Assembly (NCBI GenBank): GCA_038234235.1 | Contig: JBBSUQ010000061.1 | Location: forward strand, 1 to 17,177 | Origin: JBBSUQ01 sp038234235 | Lineage (GTDB): Bacteria > Bacteroidota > Bacteroidia > Flavobacteriales_D > Crocinitomicaceae | Reading direction: 5' to 3' | Length of the DNA stretch: 17,177 nucleotides | In this document: positions 1 through 8,177 of the stretch, piece after piece | How positions within the stretch are numbered: the stretch's first letter is position 1 | Layout: each line of letters begins with the position of its first letter | Made by a program: the position numbers and the translations under genes | The notes under the pieces: generated by a model | The model's database searches: none | Seen by the model: only the letters and a program-made list of their open reading frames with translations | What the model was told of the DNA's origin: nothing

Positions 1-498
1 CAAGTAAGTAAAATAAACAAATATTTACTGTCAGAAAGTAAAGAATGGTGCCATTTACCCGGTATGATTCAAGCCGTTGCCGATAATAATCACGATTATA
101 AAGAAGGAACTTTAACGATAAACCATAAAGAATTTCAATCAATATTTTATCATGAAGCATCTTTGCGCAGTGTATTTCAAAATATAATAGGAAATTCTAT
201 AAAATATAAAAGTCCAGATCGAGCGTTGCAAATAATTGTAAATTTAGACATGGTTGATTCTAATCCAGTAATAATAATAGAAGACAATGGATTAGGAATG
301 GATTTGAAAAATGATTTGGACGGTCCCTTTCAATTATTTAAAAGACTTTCTAATAGCAAAGGTATTGAAGGCAGTGGAGTTGGTTTGCATCTTGTTAAAA
401 AAATAATTGAATTGAACAATGGTCATGTAAGTTTGTTAAGTAAAGTTGGAGAAGGAACAAGTATCAAAATAATATTTAACACAGATGAAACTAGATAA
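1..498 (+). CDS. Sensor histidine kinase, C-terminal ATPase domain (5' end outside window)
   Basis: Partial gene: the reading frame is open from base 1, so the sensor part and the phospho-accepting histidine lie upstream of the window. What remains is a GHKL-type HATPase_c domain that binds ATP and phosphorylates the kinase histidine. The N-box is seen around 160-230 (FQNIIGNSIKYK), the G1 box around 280-303 (IEDNGLGMD), and the G2 box around 364-400 (EGSGVGLHLVKKI). The usual final strand with GEGTSIKI follows near 445-475. All nucleotide-binding boxes are intact, so this is a working domain rather than a relic. The gene ends by overlapping the start of the response regulator by 14 bases, which suggests a co-translated two-component pair. 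An internal ATG at 64 is not the true start because the homologous region continues upstream of it. The signal sensed cannot be told. Confidence 0.93.
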   Translation, partial: QVSKINKYLLSESKEWCHLPGMIQAVADNNHDYKEGTLTINHKEFQSIFYHEASLRSVFQNIIGNSIKYKSPDRALQIIVNLDMVDSNPVIIIEDNGLGMDLKNDLDGPFQLFKRLSNSKGIEGSGVGLHLVKKIIELNNGHVSLLSKVGEGTSIKIIFNTDETR

Positions 499-901
499 TA
501 CAACAATAGTCTTAGTAGACGACAATGAAATCACCAATTTTTACAATAAAGATTTGGTGACAGAATTAAATATTTTCGAGGAAGTAATTGTTAAAACCAA
601 TGGAACAGAAGCACTTGATCTAGTTAGAGAATGTGTCCAGTCTAAAGCCGATGTGCCTGCACTATTTGTGATAGATGTAAAAATGCCAGACATGGATGGT
701 TTTGAACTTATAGATGCAATAGATGAATTGTTTGATGAAGAAGGGGTGGAACTTTCACCAGTTTTCATTATCCTCACAACATCAGACCACAAAAGAGACT
801 ATGAGCAATTTGACAAAACACCAGTTGCCAAAAAATTTGTGACCAAACCATTAAACAATGAAAAATTCATTGAGATATTGAAGGAGTTTGAATTTATGTG
901 A
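485..901 (+). CDS. Single-domain response regulator (CheY-like receiver)
   Basis: A 138-residue stand-alone receiver domain. Visible active-site residues are the acidic pair D12-D13 (VLVDDNE), the phospho-acceptor D64 in VIDVKMPDMDGFE, the switch residues T98-T99-S100 after the fourth strand, and K121 followed by P122 in FVTKPL. There is no DNA-binding or enzymatic output domain, so it probably signals by protein-protein contact or takes part in a phosphorelay. The loop between helix 3 and strand 4 (about residues 80-91) is long and acidic, as in receivers found beside hybrid or phytochrome-like kinases. The ATG lies inside the last codons of the kinase gene (14-base overlap), so translation is likely coupled and the kinase is the probable partner. 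The gene ends only 7 bases from the end of the convergent desaturase gene. The partner and output are not identifiable here. Confidence 0.93.
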   Translation: MKLDNTTIVLVDDNEITNFYNKDLVTELNIFEEVIVKTNGTEALDLVRECVQSKADVPALFVIDVKMPDMDGFELIDAIDELFDEEGVELSPVFIILTTSDHKRDYEQFDKTPVAKKFVTKPLNNEKFIEILKEFEFM

Positions 902-908
902 TAAAACC

Positions 909-1790
909 TCATTCGTTCTCTTTAAAAGGCTGAACTTGCTGCACTAAAAATTTTTCTGGATAATCTTCTACTTTGTCAAATCCCAATTGAATATCTCTGC
1001 CATCAAAAGGAATGTAGTTTGTCTTGAAAATGTAATCCCAAATACTCAGAGAAATACCGAAATTCATTCCTTTTGGATGAGTTTCAGGCAAGACCTTGCT
1101 GTGGTGCCAAATGTGCATTTTTGGATTGTTGAAAATGTATTTTAATGGTCCATAACTCCAACCCAAGTTTGCGTGGTTGAGATGTCCAATTAATAGTGCC
1201 AAAGAATATACGTAAAAAGCATAGGGAAGCGAAAAATTAAAAAACCAAGCAAGAAATATATATTTGAAAATATTGTAAATTAATATTTCGCCCCAATGAA
1301 AACGTAAATGTGCAGCAAATCCCATTTCTAAAACTGAATGGTGCAGTTTATGAAATTTCCAGAGAAAAGGAATGCGGTGAAGAAGATTGTGCACACACCA
1401 TTGAAGTAAGTCTGAAATGAGAAAATAGACTATGATTATCCAAATTGGAGCAAGCCATGATAAATCAATCAAACCTTTTGCTGGCAGACCCATAACTGAC
1501 ATTAAACTAGAAAAACCATTGGCTACGGTTTTACTTAAAAGTGCATAAATGATGAGGTTGAAAATGAAAAAATTGAAAAACATATAAAAGCTATCTAACC
1601 AAAAATCTTTGCGAATTATTTTTTGATTTTTTCTCCAAGGTATAATTATTTCAAGCAACCAAACAGCTAGAGATAAATAAATTAATAGATAAAACGGATT
1701 TTGAAAATCAAATGGATTTGACAATAGTTTACCAAAATACGCAAATGCACCTTGATAAGTTTTGACTATAAAATTCCAAATATTTTCCAC
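909..1790 (-). CDS. Sterol desaturase / fatty acid hydroxylase family membrane protein
   Basis: A 293-residue integral membrane protein with the histidine clusters of the FA_hydroxylase superfamily, whose members hold a di-iron centre and use O2 to hydroxylate or desaturate lipids. Visible clusters are H134-x3-H138 (HNLLH), H147-x2-H150-H151 (HKLHH), H203-x2-H206 (HLNH) and H226-x2-H229-H230 (HIWHH). Hydrophobic stretches at about 32-50, 66-86, 112-130 and 170-202 give a polytopic inner-membrane fold. The start is GTG at 1790. An in-frame stop lies shortly upstream (1809-1811 on the complement) and there is no ATG between, so GTG is the only reasonable choice. It is the last gene of a minus-strand run, 68 bases after the macroglobulin gene, with no clear promoter in that gap. 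The substrate is unknown. Bacteroidota carry many such proteins acting on lipids, alkylglycerols or carotenoids. Confidence 0.9.
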   Translation of the reverse strand: MENIWNFIVKTYQGAFAYFGKLLSNPFDFQNPFYLLIYLSLAVWLLEIIIPWRKNQKIIRKDFWLDSFYMFFNFFIFNLIIYALLSKTVANGFSSLMSVMGLPAKGLIDLSWLAPIWIIIVYFLISDLLQWCVHNLLHRIPFLWKFHKLHHSVLEMGFAAHLRFHWGEILIYNIFKYIFLAWFFNFSLPYAFYVYSLALLIGHLNHANLGWSYGPLKYIFNNPKMHIWHHSKVLPETHPKGMNFGISLSIWDYIFKTNYIPFDGRDIQLGFDKVEDYPEKFLVQQVQPFKENE

Positions 1791-1858
1791 TAAGTATTTC
1801 TCACAGTTTTAAACAACTTTTATTTTCGACTTACTTTATTTTAATCGTTTTATTTCTC

Positions 1859-4800
1859 CTATTTTATCTCAAAAGTATCACTTTTAGTATTTGCTCTATA
1901 CTCTGGCGCATACATACATTCTGCCTGCACCGGGCCTGCAATTAATTCTCCTTTTGCTGTAACGAAAATTTCATATTCAAAATAGTAAGAACCTTTGCGA
2001 ACATAATCTATAAAAAACTCAGTTGTGGCATCTCTGTTGGTCTGGAAATAATATAGTTTATCATACTTATAACCAGACATCGTTGAAACTGGTTCAAACC
2101 CCGAAGCCTTGGAATCTTTAATGTGCACAAACTCTAAATCTTGTGTAGTTATCAATAATATCTTTACAAGAATTTTACTTCCAATTGGTAATATTTCACC
2201 TTTTTTGAGTTCAACTTGCTTTCCTTCTACGAGATAATAATAATGACGTTCTACCGTAAATGCTCCTGTCGATTTTTCTACTTTATCAATATCTTCAAGA
2301 TAAGAAAGCTGAAACGCTCCTAAAATTGGCTCACTTGAGTTTGACGTCAATGTAAGTTTTGCATAAGCATCTTTAATTTCAGCACCATTTTTTACTATTT
2401 TATTTTCTGGCGCGTTGATATTCAATGGCAATTTTTCTCCATTTGAAAATGTGGCACTTACTACTCTTACTTCAACTTTTGGAGATTTACTTAAAAGCAA
2501 TGCATTACAGGCCAAGGTAGAAGCTTTGGTTGTTTCCCAAGAGTTTGTGCGCTTATTCAAAATCAACCACAATTGCATTTGAGATAATTCGGCTTCCATG
2601 CCACCGTGTTTTTTGAAAAATTCTACCATTATACTTTCAGTTTCAATTGGCGATTGATACCAATAATAACCGTAAGTATTATCGTTCCAATATCTTCCTC
2701 TTTCTGGTCGGAAAGTACTTCTATCAAGTACCGAATTTTTGATTAAAGTTGCCAAAGGAGTATTGTTATTTCTCAATGCCAAAACACCAATTCCTGCTTG
2801 CGTTTGCAGTCCGAAGTTTTTCCAGTTTTCTATCATTATTGGATAATAATAATCTACGGCTGGCGTATTTTTTTTATCAAAATATGATCTTGCTAACAAG
2901 TAACTTACAGTCATTTCACTAACACCATATTTATTTGCTTTGTCTTTTGCGCTTAATTTATTGTAATTTTTTGTGTACTCCTTGTCCAAATATTCAAGCG
3001 CGCTGTTGAGCATGCCGCGATCTACTTCAACGCCCAATTCTTCTAATCTTCCAAAACCTGCCAGTATGTATTGTGTAATGTAAACATTAGATTTTTCTGA
3101 TTTCCACCAGCCCCAGCCTCCATCATTGGCTTTTTGTTTTTTAAGTTTTGCCAATGTGCTTTTTAGCTCTTGTTCTAAATTGGTTTTATCAAATAAACCT
3201 GCCAATCTTTTTTTCTGTTCGTTTTCTGCTCTGGCATCCAAAACCCAAGGTGTTTCTGAAAGAACAATTTGTTTCAACTCCGGATTTTTCTCTAAAGCCG
3301 AAATAAAAGCATCTGGATTTTCTGACTTCCAAAGTTTTACGATTGCTTCAAACTCCGGATTTTCTTTTAATATTTTAAGCGCAATTACATTTGAAAAATA
3401 ACGTGCAAATAGTTGCTCAGAACATTCATAAGGAAACTCCATCAGATACGGCAACGACATCATTGCAGACCATAAAGTTTGGGTTTCAAGTCGGAGGCTG
3501 AAACTCAATTTTTCGGCGGTCGGACTTAATTTTTTGTAATCATTGAACTCAAAAGTAGATTCGCCCACACTGTATTTTACAAAAGGTTGCGCAATTTGAA
3601 GGTGAATTCTATTAGATAAAATTGGAATTGCTTTTGTTTCACCATCGGCAAAATTTTCACCTATTATTTTTAATTCGTATTGAACAAATGATATGTTTTT
3701 TGGAATATTTAAAGTCCAACTCACTGATTCAGATTTCAATGAATCTAACACTAAATTTTGCGGACCGTTAATGCCAAAAAGTTGAGATAAATCTTTATTT
3801 GTGACCGGGTCAAAAATACGCAAAGAAACTTTTGTGTTTTGTTTTATTTTACTTGTATTAATTGCTTTGGCCGCAAAAACGTATTTATCATTTTCTCTGA
3901 AAAATCTAGGTTCGTTTACTTGAATCATGAGATCTTTACTTGCTTCAAAAAATTGAGTAGAAACACCAGATTTTAAATCTTTTGTATGCGCAAAAGTCAT
4001 AAGTTTCCATTTTGTGAGCGCATCTGGCAAGGTAAATTCTATTTGGTACGTTCCATCACTTTGCGCGTAAACATTGGGATAGAAAAATGCGGTTTCATTA
4101 AAATTTTCTCTCATTTGAACTTGAGGAGATTCAGTTATTTGTTCTTGATTCAAATCTCTTTCTCCACTTGCGTTCTGTTTATCATTTTTAGATTCTTTCT
4201 TTGCTTCATCTTTTGAAAGTGAATTGGCAGAAACGTTTTTATTTCCTACCGATGGCGCTCGAGCATAAGACTTACCAGACTCAGATTCTTCCATTCTATC
4301 ATAAACAACATCATCACTTCTTGAACCTCTCAATTGCATGTCCACTGACCCTAAAGCATAATTTCCGTCGACCAAATTGTAACTTGCATAATTACCGAAT
4401 CCAGCACTCTTAAAATAACTTCCTTTCTCTAGATAACTATACCTCCCATAAGTATTCCAAGAAAAAGAAACATAATGAGAAACATTAAAACCGGCATACC
4501 AATAGTTTGATCGAAAAGCATCTAGTGAAGCATCGTACATGCCAGCAAGTAATTCGGCATCGTTAATTTTTAGATCTTTTTGTTTGATGTTTAAAATCCA
4601 TTTTTCTTTTGCTCCAGGAGTTAATTTATCTCTTTTTGTTTCTAAGGTAATATCTAAATTTTTAGTATCATCTATAAAATAAAGAGATTGTTGATTGTTG
4701 TAAAATACTCCATCGTGGCAAGCCAAAATGTGAATGTAAACTCCAGATTTATCTTCTTCGGTAAATTGGTATTTTATGGTTTTACTGAATTCTGGATATT

Positions 4801-7759
4801 CCCAAATTAATTTTTTTATTCCTGTATTATTTACAATTGTAAGCAATATTGCTTGGTTCTTTATTTTTGAACCTATTTTAAATTCAATAGTTTTGCCCGG
4901 TTCAACATTTTTGTTTTCAGGTAAAGAAATCCATAAATCTTTATTTATTTTATTTTCTGATTTATCAACTTCAATATAACTGAAGAATGTTTCAGTATGA
5001 AGGGTGTCACCTTTCATTTCAATAATATCTAAAACAATTCGATAATCGCCTCCTTTGTTGTCTAGCAACTTATGCAACATCAATGAATCGCCCGTATACA
5101 TTTCACCTTGAGCCACGGTTTTATAAATTGTATTGTTTTTAAAGGTATAATCCGGGAAGTTTTGAATAAATTCTTCATCGGAAAATCTACTAATTTCTAC
5201 CTTACTGAATATTTTTCTGTAATCTGTTGTTATTCTTTCAATTTTGTAAGTCGCCTTCACTTTTTCTTGCTCTACGCCTTGTGAGTTTTGAATGTGTAAT
5301 TTTGCGACAGCCCTTTCGTCAGATCTAATTACTTCATTTATCCCATTGAAATATGCGCTTAACGAACTTTTGCCAACCATTACTCCATTATAAGCTTCAT
5401 GTGTTTCGCCGCTTATATCAACAACTTTAGCCGTTATGGCGTAATACTGACCGTAATAATTTTTGCTTTCTTGGGCATAAAAAGTAAATTCAAATTTGCC
5501 TTCGTCGTTTGTTTTTACATTAAATACTTGTCTTTTAGTTTCATCAGGAGTGGGACTGTACCATCTGTAAAAATAATAAGTTGGATCTAAGAATAATTGT
5601 ACTTCTGCATTGCTAACAGGATAACCTGCCAAAGCTTTTACACTACCACTTATTTTCACTGAATCTCCATAAGAATATTGGTCTTTGGTTTTATCGAAAC
5701 TAACCTCGAATGTTGGTCTTTTGTATTCTTCAACAGAAATATTGTGTGCATAGTTTCCATTTATAATTAAACTTAAACTTCCGAACAGATAACCATTCAT
5801 TGGCAAATCAAATTCAGATGAAACACTTCCAAACTCATTTGTTGTAAAGTTTTTGGTGTAAATGTTTGTCCCATTTTGATCCTGAATATCAACTGTAATG
5901 TTATGGTCTTTTAAAATTTCATATTTTTCATTTTTCTCTTCAATAGCAATAATTTTAAAATATAGGTTTTGCCCCGGTCTGTAAATTGCTCTGTCTGTAA
6001 AAATGCGGTATTCTGGAGTTATTGTTTCTTTATATTCTCCCCCGAAATACAAATCTGTACCAGCAATATCATCTTTGAACTGCGCAGTTATATTAAAATT
6101 GTTGTATTCATCTTTGGGTTTAAAACTATAAATTCCCATTTCGTCGGTAACTCCAGTATAAGTTATTTTGTAACCTTTGGCTTTAACAGAAGCACCTTTT
6201 ACCGGAATTCCAGTATCAGAATTTACGACTAATACTTTACCAATTCCCTCATTTACAGAACTAGCCACAGAAATATTGGTAACATTAATAACCTCATAAG
6301 AGAGATTCTCAAGACTGCTTAAAGTATCTATCGTAATTGCTTTGTTAAGCACCAATTGATTTTCACCTAACAGAATGAGATATTCTCCTGAAGAAGGTAA
6401 TGACTTTATAATAAAATCGATTGAATGGTAATTATGATTTAAATCTTTTAATAATTCCAAATGTCGAAACTCAACTTTGGTCAAATTTAAATCTTTTATT
6501 GGGTTGTAATAGTTTTCTTTTTTCTTTCTTCCCGTAACTTTATAAATGTTGATTTCGGCAGATTCCATGTTTCTGAATCGTACATTTAATAAACTACTCT
6601 CATTTTTCTTTGGAGCAATTTTGAAGTAAAATTCGAGATTTTCATTTAAAATTTGCGTTTTCAGGTTCAAGAGACTAAATTGTGCTTGAGAGTTGGGATA
6701 TGCTTTTAAACTTTCTTCAATTTCTGCTAACGCCATATTGAAGTACTGCACATAAGTTTCTTCAGTATAATTAAATCTCAACGCTCTAGTTGCATAATAA
6801 CTTGCAATTTCGTAGGCAAAATGTGCAGAAGCTGCATTGGTTTTAAGTAAATTTTTATGGTATTGCAAGCTCTCAAATAGGGCGTTATCTTTTTTGTCTT
6901 CGTCAATATCTAAAGACCCAAAAACCGTATTGATTCTCGAAATGGTGTAAGTTGCGAAATACTCATATCTTTTTAAAGTGAAATTGAGTTTTTCTAAATG
7001 ATAATGGTATGAGAATTTGATGGAATCGTTTTCATTTTTTAATTCGGTTTTTAATAGATTGTCTGTTTTACCTAAAAGTTTTAAATATTCTTCAGAATCT
7101 AAACTATTCTCATAATAGGAATTTCCAGGAAAATTGTTCCAAATAAAATATTCAAATAAAGAAGGATAGGACAATTCTGTTTTGAATTTTAAATCTTGTA
7201 AAAATCTACCTGAATAAGTCATTAGCGTTTCTGGATCCTTTATCATTAATTCTTTGGCTTTTTCCAGTATTTTATATCTGTCATCCAAAGATAATTTTCC
7301 AATAAGTGGCCAATCTAAACTTTCGTCCCCTTCAATTATGGCATTTTTTACATAGTAGTTATTTAAAAAAGTTCTGAGTAAATGTGCTTTAAAATTCCCG
7401 TAAGGTGCAGGTTGTTCTATCGCATCCTTGTATAACTGAAATACAATTAATTGCAAACTATCTGCCTCAATGTTTTGGTAATAATACATAGATTCAAAAT
7501 TCTCTTTGGCTTGTATAAAAGCGTAAAGATTTTTTGCTTTAAACTGCTCATCAAGATCTGCAATGGCTTGATATATACCTTTTTTATACAAACCTTCTTC
7601 TTTGTATTTTTGAATTAACTTAAATTCTAAAGGCTTAAATTCACGTTTAATAGTGTCTTTATAGTTCAATGTTACCGGAAGTTTCTGAGAGAAAGTAAAC
7701 ATAGAAATACAAATAAAAAGTACGTTGAGAAAAAATTGTAATAATTTCATAATTTTCAT
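1859..7759 (-). CDS. Large alpha-2-macroglobulin family protein with thioester motif
   Basis: A 1966-residue exported protein. A signal peptide covers about residues 1-25 (hydrophobic core ending near FTFSQ) with no lipobox cysteine, so it should be soluble in the periplasm or released. In order: a helical N-terminal region (26-380), a carboxypeptidase-regulatory-like beta domain (about 506-548), an MG2 domain (about 580-680; FTDRAIYRPGQ), further beta domains with a bait-region-like segment (about 940-1100), a polar low-complexity stretch (about 1146-1219), the A2M core (about 1225-1245; FTLPDALTKW), the thioester domain (about 1430-1730), and a C-terminal beta module ending MYAPEYRAN. The thioester motif C1446-S-E-Q1449 is intact; in this family it forms a Cys-Gln thioester that covalently traps proteases after bait cleavage. 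ATG at 7759 overlaps the upstream stop (ATGA). A second ATG at residue 4 is possible. No pbpC gene, the usual companion in proteobacteria, is visible. Confidence 0.93.
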   Translation of the reverse strand: MKIMKLLQFFLNVLFICISMFTFSQKLPVTLNYKDTIKREFKPLEFKLIQKYKEEGLYKKGIYQAIADLDEQFKAKNLYAFIQAKENFESMYYYQNIEADSLQLIVFQLYKDAIEQPAPYGNFKAHLLRTFLNNYYVKNAIIEGDESLDWPLIGKLSLDDRYKILEKAKELMIKDPETLMTYSGRFLQDLKFKTELSYPSLFEYFIWNNFPGNSYYENSLDSEEYLKLLGKTDNLLKTELKNENDSIKFSYHYHLEKLNFTLKRYEYFATYTISRINTVFGSLDIDEDKKDNALFESLQYHKNLLKTNAASAHFAYEIASYYATRALRFNYTEETYVQYFNMALAEIEESLKAYPNSQAQFSLLNLKTQILNENLEFYFKIAPKKNESSLLNVRFRNMESAEINIYKVTGRKKKENYYNPIKDLNLTKVEFRHLELLKDLNHNYHSIDFIIKSLPSSGEYLILLGENQLVLNKAITIDTLSSLENLSYEVINVTNISVASSVNEGIGKVLVVNSDTGIPVKGASVKAKGYKITYTGVTDEMGIYSFKPKDEYNNFNITAQFKDDIAGTDLYFGGEYKETITPEYRIFTDRAIYRPGQNLYFKIIAIEEKNEKYEILKDHNITVDIQDQNGTNIYTKNFTTNEFGSVSSEFDLPMNGYLFGSLSLIINGNYAHNISVEEYKRPTFEVSFDKTKDQYSYGDSVKISGSVKALAGYPVSNAEVQLFLDPTYYFYRWYSPTPDETKRQVFNVKTNDEGKFEFTFYAQESKNYYGQYYAITAKVVDISGETHEAYNGVMVGKSSLSAYFNGINEVIRSDERAVAKLHIQNSQGVEQEKVKATYKIERITTDYRKIFSKVEISRFSDEEFIQNFPDYTFKNNTIYKTVAQGEMYTGDSLMLHKLLDNKGGDYRIVLDIIEMKGDTLHTETFFSYIEVDKSENKINKDLWISLPENKNVEPGKTIEFKIGSKIKNQAILLTIVNNTGIKKLIWEYPEFSKTIKYQFTEEDKSGVYIHILACHDGVFYNNQQSLYFIDDTKNLDITLETKRDKLTPGAKEKWILNIKQKDLKINDAELLAGMYDASLDAFRSNYWYAGFNVSHYVSFSWNTYGRYSYLEKGSYFKSAGFGNYASYNLVDGNYALGSVDMQLRGSRSDDVVYDRMEESESGKSYARAPSVGNKNVSANSLSKDEAKKESKNDKQNASGERDLNQEQITESPQVQMRENFNETAFFYPNVYAQSDGTYQIEFTLPDALTKWKLMTFAHTKDLKSGVSTQFFEASKDLMIQVNEPRFFRENDKYVFAAKAINTSKIKQNTKVSLRIFDPVTNKDLSQLFGINGPQNLVLDSLKSESVSWTLNIPKNISFVQYELKIIGENFADGETKAIPILSNRIHLQIAQPFVKYSVGESTFEFNDYKKLSPTAEKLSFSLRLETQTLWSAMMSLPYLMEFPYECSEQLFARYFSNVIALKILKENPEFEAIVKLWKSENPDAFISALEKNPELKQIVLSETPWVLDARAENEQKKRLAGLFDKTNLEQELKSTLAKLKKQKANDGGWGWWKSEKSNVYITQYILAGFGRLEELGVEVDRGMLNSALEYLDKEYTKNYNKLSAKDKANKYGVSEMTVSYLLARSYFDKKNTPAVDYYYPIMIENWKNFGLQTQAGIGVLALRNNNTPLATLIKNSVLDRSTFRPERGRYWNDNTYGYYWYQSPIETESIMVEFFKKHGGMEAELSQMQLWLILNKRTNSWETTKASTLACNALLLSKSPKVEVRVVSATFSNGEKLPLNINAPENKIVKNGAEIKDAYAKLTLTSNSSEPILGAFQLSYLEDIDKVEKSTGAFTVERHYYYLVEGKQVELKKGEILPIGSKILVKILLITTQDLEFVHIKDSKASGFEPVSTMSGYKYDKLYYFQTNRDATTEFFIDYVRKGSYYFEYEIFVTAKGELIAGPVQAECMYAPEYRANTKSDTFEIK

Positions 7760-8109
7760 TTTTTAGTTTTTGGGGTTTTTGATAAATAAACCCGGTAAGC
7801 TACCAAAGCGGGCAAAGCAAATAATATAAGAGCGACAAGAATTTTTCCTTGTGTGGTGAGATAAAAATCTTTCACACCTTCCAAATCGCTTTTTTCATAA
7901 CCTATTCCAAAAAAATAGGACAAACTTAATTTTGTTGGGAATATTTGTTCTCCTAAAGATGTATCAAGTACAATAATTCCATTAAAGAGTTTTATTGGGA
8001 AAAGACAAAGTGGAACGGCAATTATTAAAAATGTAATTAAATAATATTTCAGCATTTTCAACTTAATATTTTTCGACGCTATTTGGTCGGACAAGTCTTT
8101 TCCATTCAT
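7756..8109 (-). CDS. Small two-helix membrane protein of unknown function
   Basis: A 117-residue protein if started at the ATG at 8109. It has a hydrophobic segment near the N-terminus (LKYYLITFLIIAVPLCLFP) and a second near the C-terminus (ILVALILFALPALVAYRVY), with a polar loop of about 45 residues between and a lysine-rich tail (KTPKTKK). This topology suggests both ends are cytoplasmic and the loop periplasmic. The frame is open to 8154, but that longer start would lie upstream of the likely promoter box, so I prefer 8109. A shorter start at 8055 (MLKYYL) is also possible. Its stop overlaps the ATG of the macroglobulin gene by 4 bases (ATGA), which points to coupled translation and a shared task, perhaps anchoring or export. 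I do not recognise the family. Confidence 0.72.
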   Translation of the reverse strand: MNGKDLSDQIASKNIKLKMLKYYLITFLIIAVPLCLFPIKLFNGIIVLDTSLGEQIFPTKLSLSYFFGIGYEKSDLEGVKDFYLTTQGKILVALILFALPALVAYRVYLSKTPKTKK

Positions 8110-8114
8110 AAAGT

Positions 8115-8150
8115 CAAAAGTACACAATTTAATATTTGAGCTCAAAACAA
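8115..8150 (-). promoter_or_regulatory. Probable Bacteroidota promoter for the small membrane protein / macroglobulin genes
   Basis: On the minus strand TACTTTTG (8122 down to 8115) is an exact match to the TAnnTTTG -7 element. A TTTTG (8147 down to 8143) lies 20 bases upstream as a -33 element. The start codon at 8109 is only 5 bases past the -7 box, so the transcript would have almost no leader if that start is right. Confidence 0.5.
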
Positions 8151-8169
8151 TCATATTTATTTACTTTTA
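8135..8169 (+). promoter_or_regulatory. Probable Bacteroidota promoter for the glycosyltransferase gene
   Basis: TTTG at 8135-8138 and TACTTTTA at 8162-8169 (7 of 8 to TAnnTTTG) are separated by 23 bases. The favoured ATG at 8178 follows 8 bases after the -7 box, an arrangement seen with very short leaders. The element overlaps the divergent promoter on the other strand. Confidence 0.4.
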
Positions 8170-8177
8170 CACCTCAA

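Noticed and set aside
64..498. Treating the kinase fragment as a complete small protein starting at ATG 64
   Set aside because: The frame is open to the window edge, and the sequence before 64 reads as kinase linker; a lone ATPase domain without the histidine domain is less likely than truncation by the window.
541..792. Minus-strand open frame opposite the response regulator
   Set aside because: Serine-rich complement of an acidic coding sequence; it lies fully inside a receiver domain with all key residues.
3126..6232. Several open frames of 60-90 codons on the plus strand opposite the macroglobulin gene
   Set aside because: They lack family features, are rich in F/S/I runs expected from the complement of this AT-rich coding strand, and overlap a well-supported gene completely.
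8110..8154. Longer N-terminus of the small membrane protein from ATG 8154
   Set aside because: It would overlap the divergent gene's promoter and precede an exact TAnnTTTG box; 8109 fits better.
8136..8177. Longer N-terminus of the glycosyltransferase from ATG 8136
   Set aside because: The added 14 residues do not resemble the family's N-terminus, and the ATG lies within the divergent promoter region; the start at 8178 begins directly with the expected first strand.
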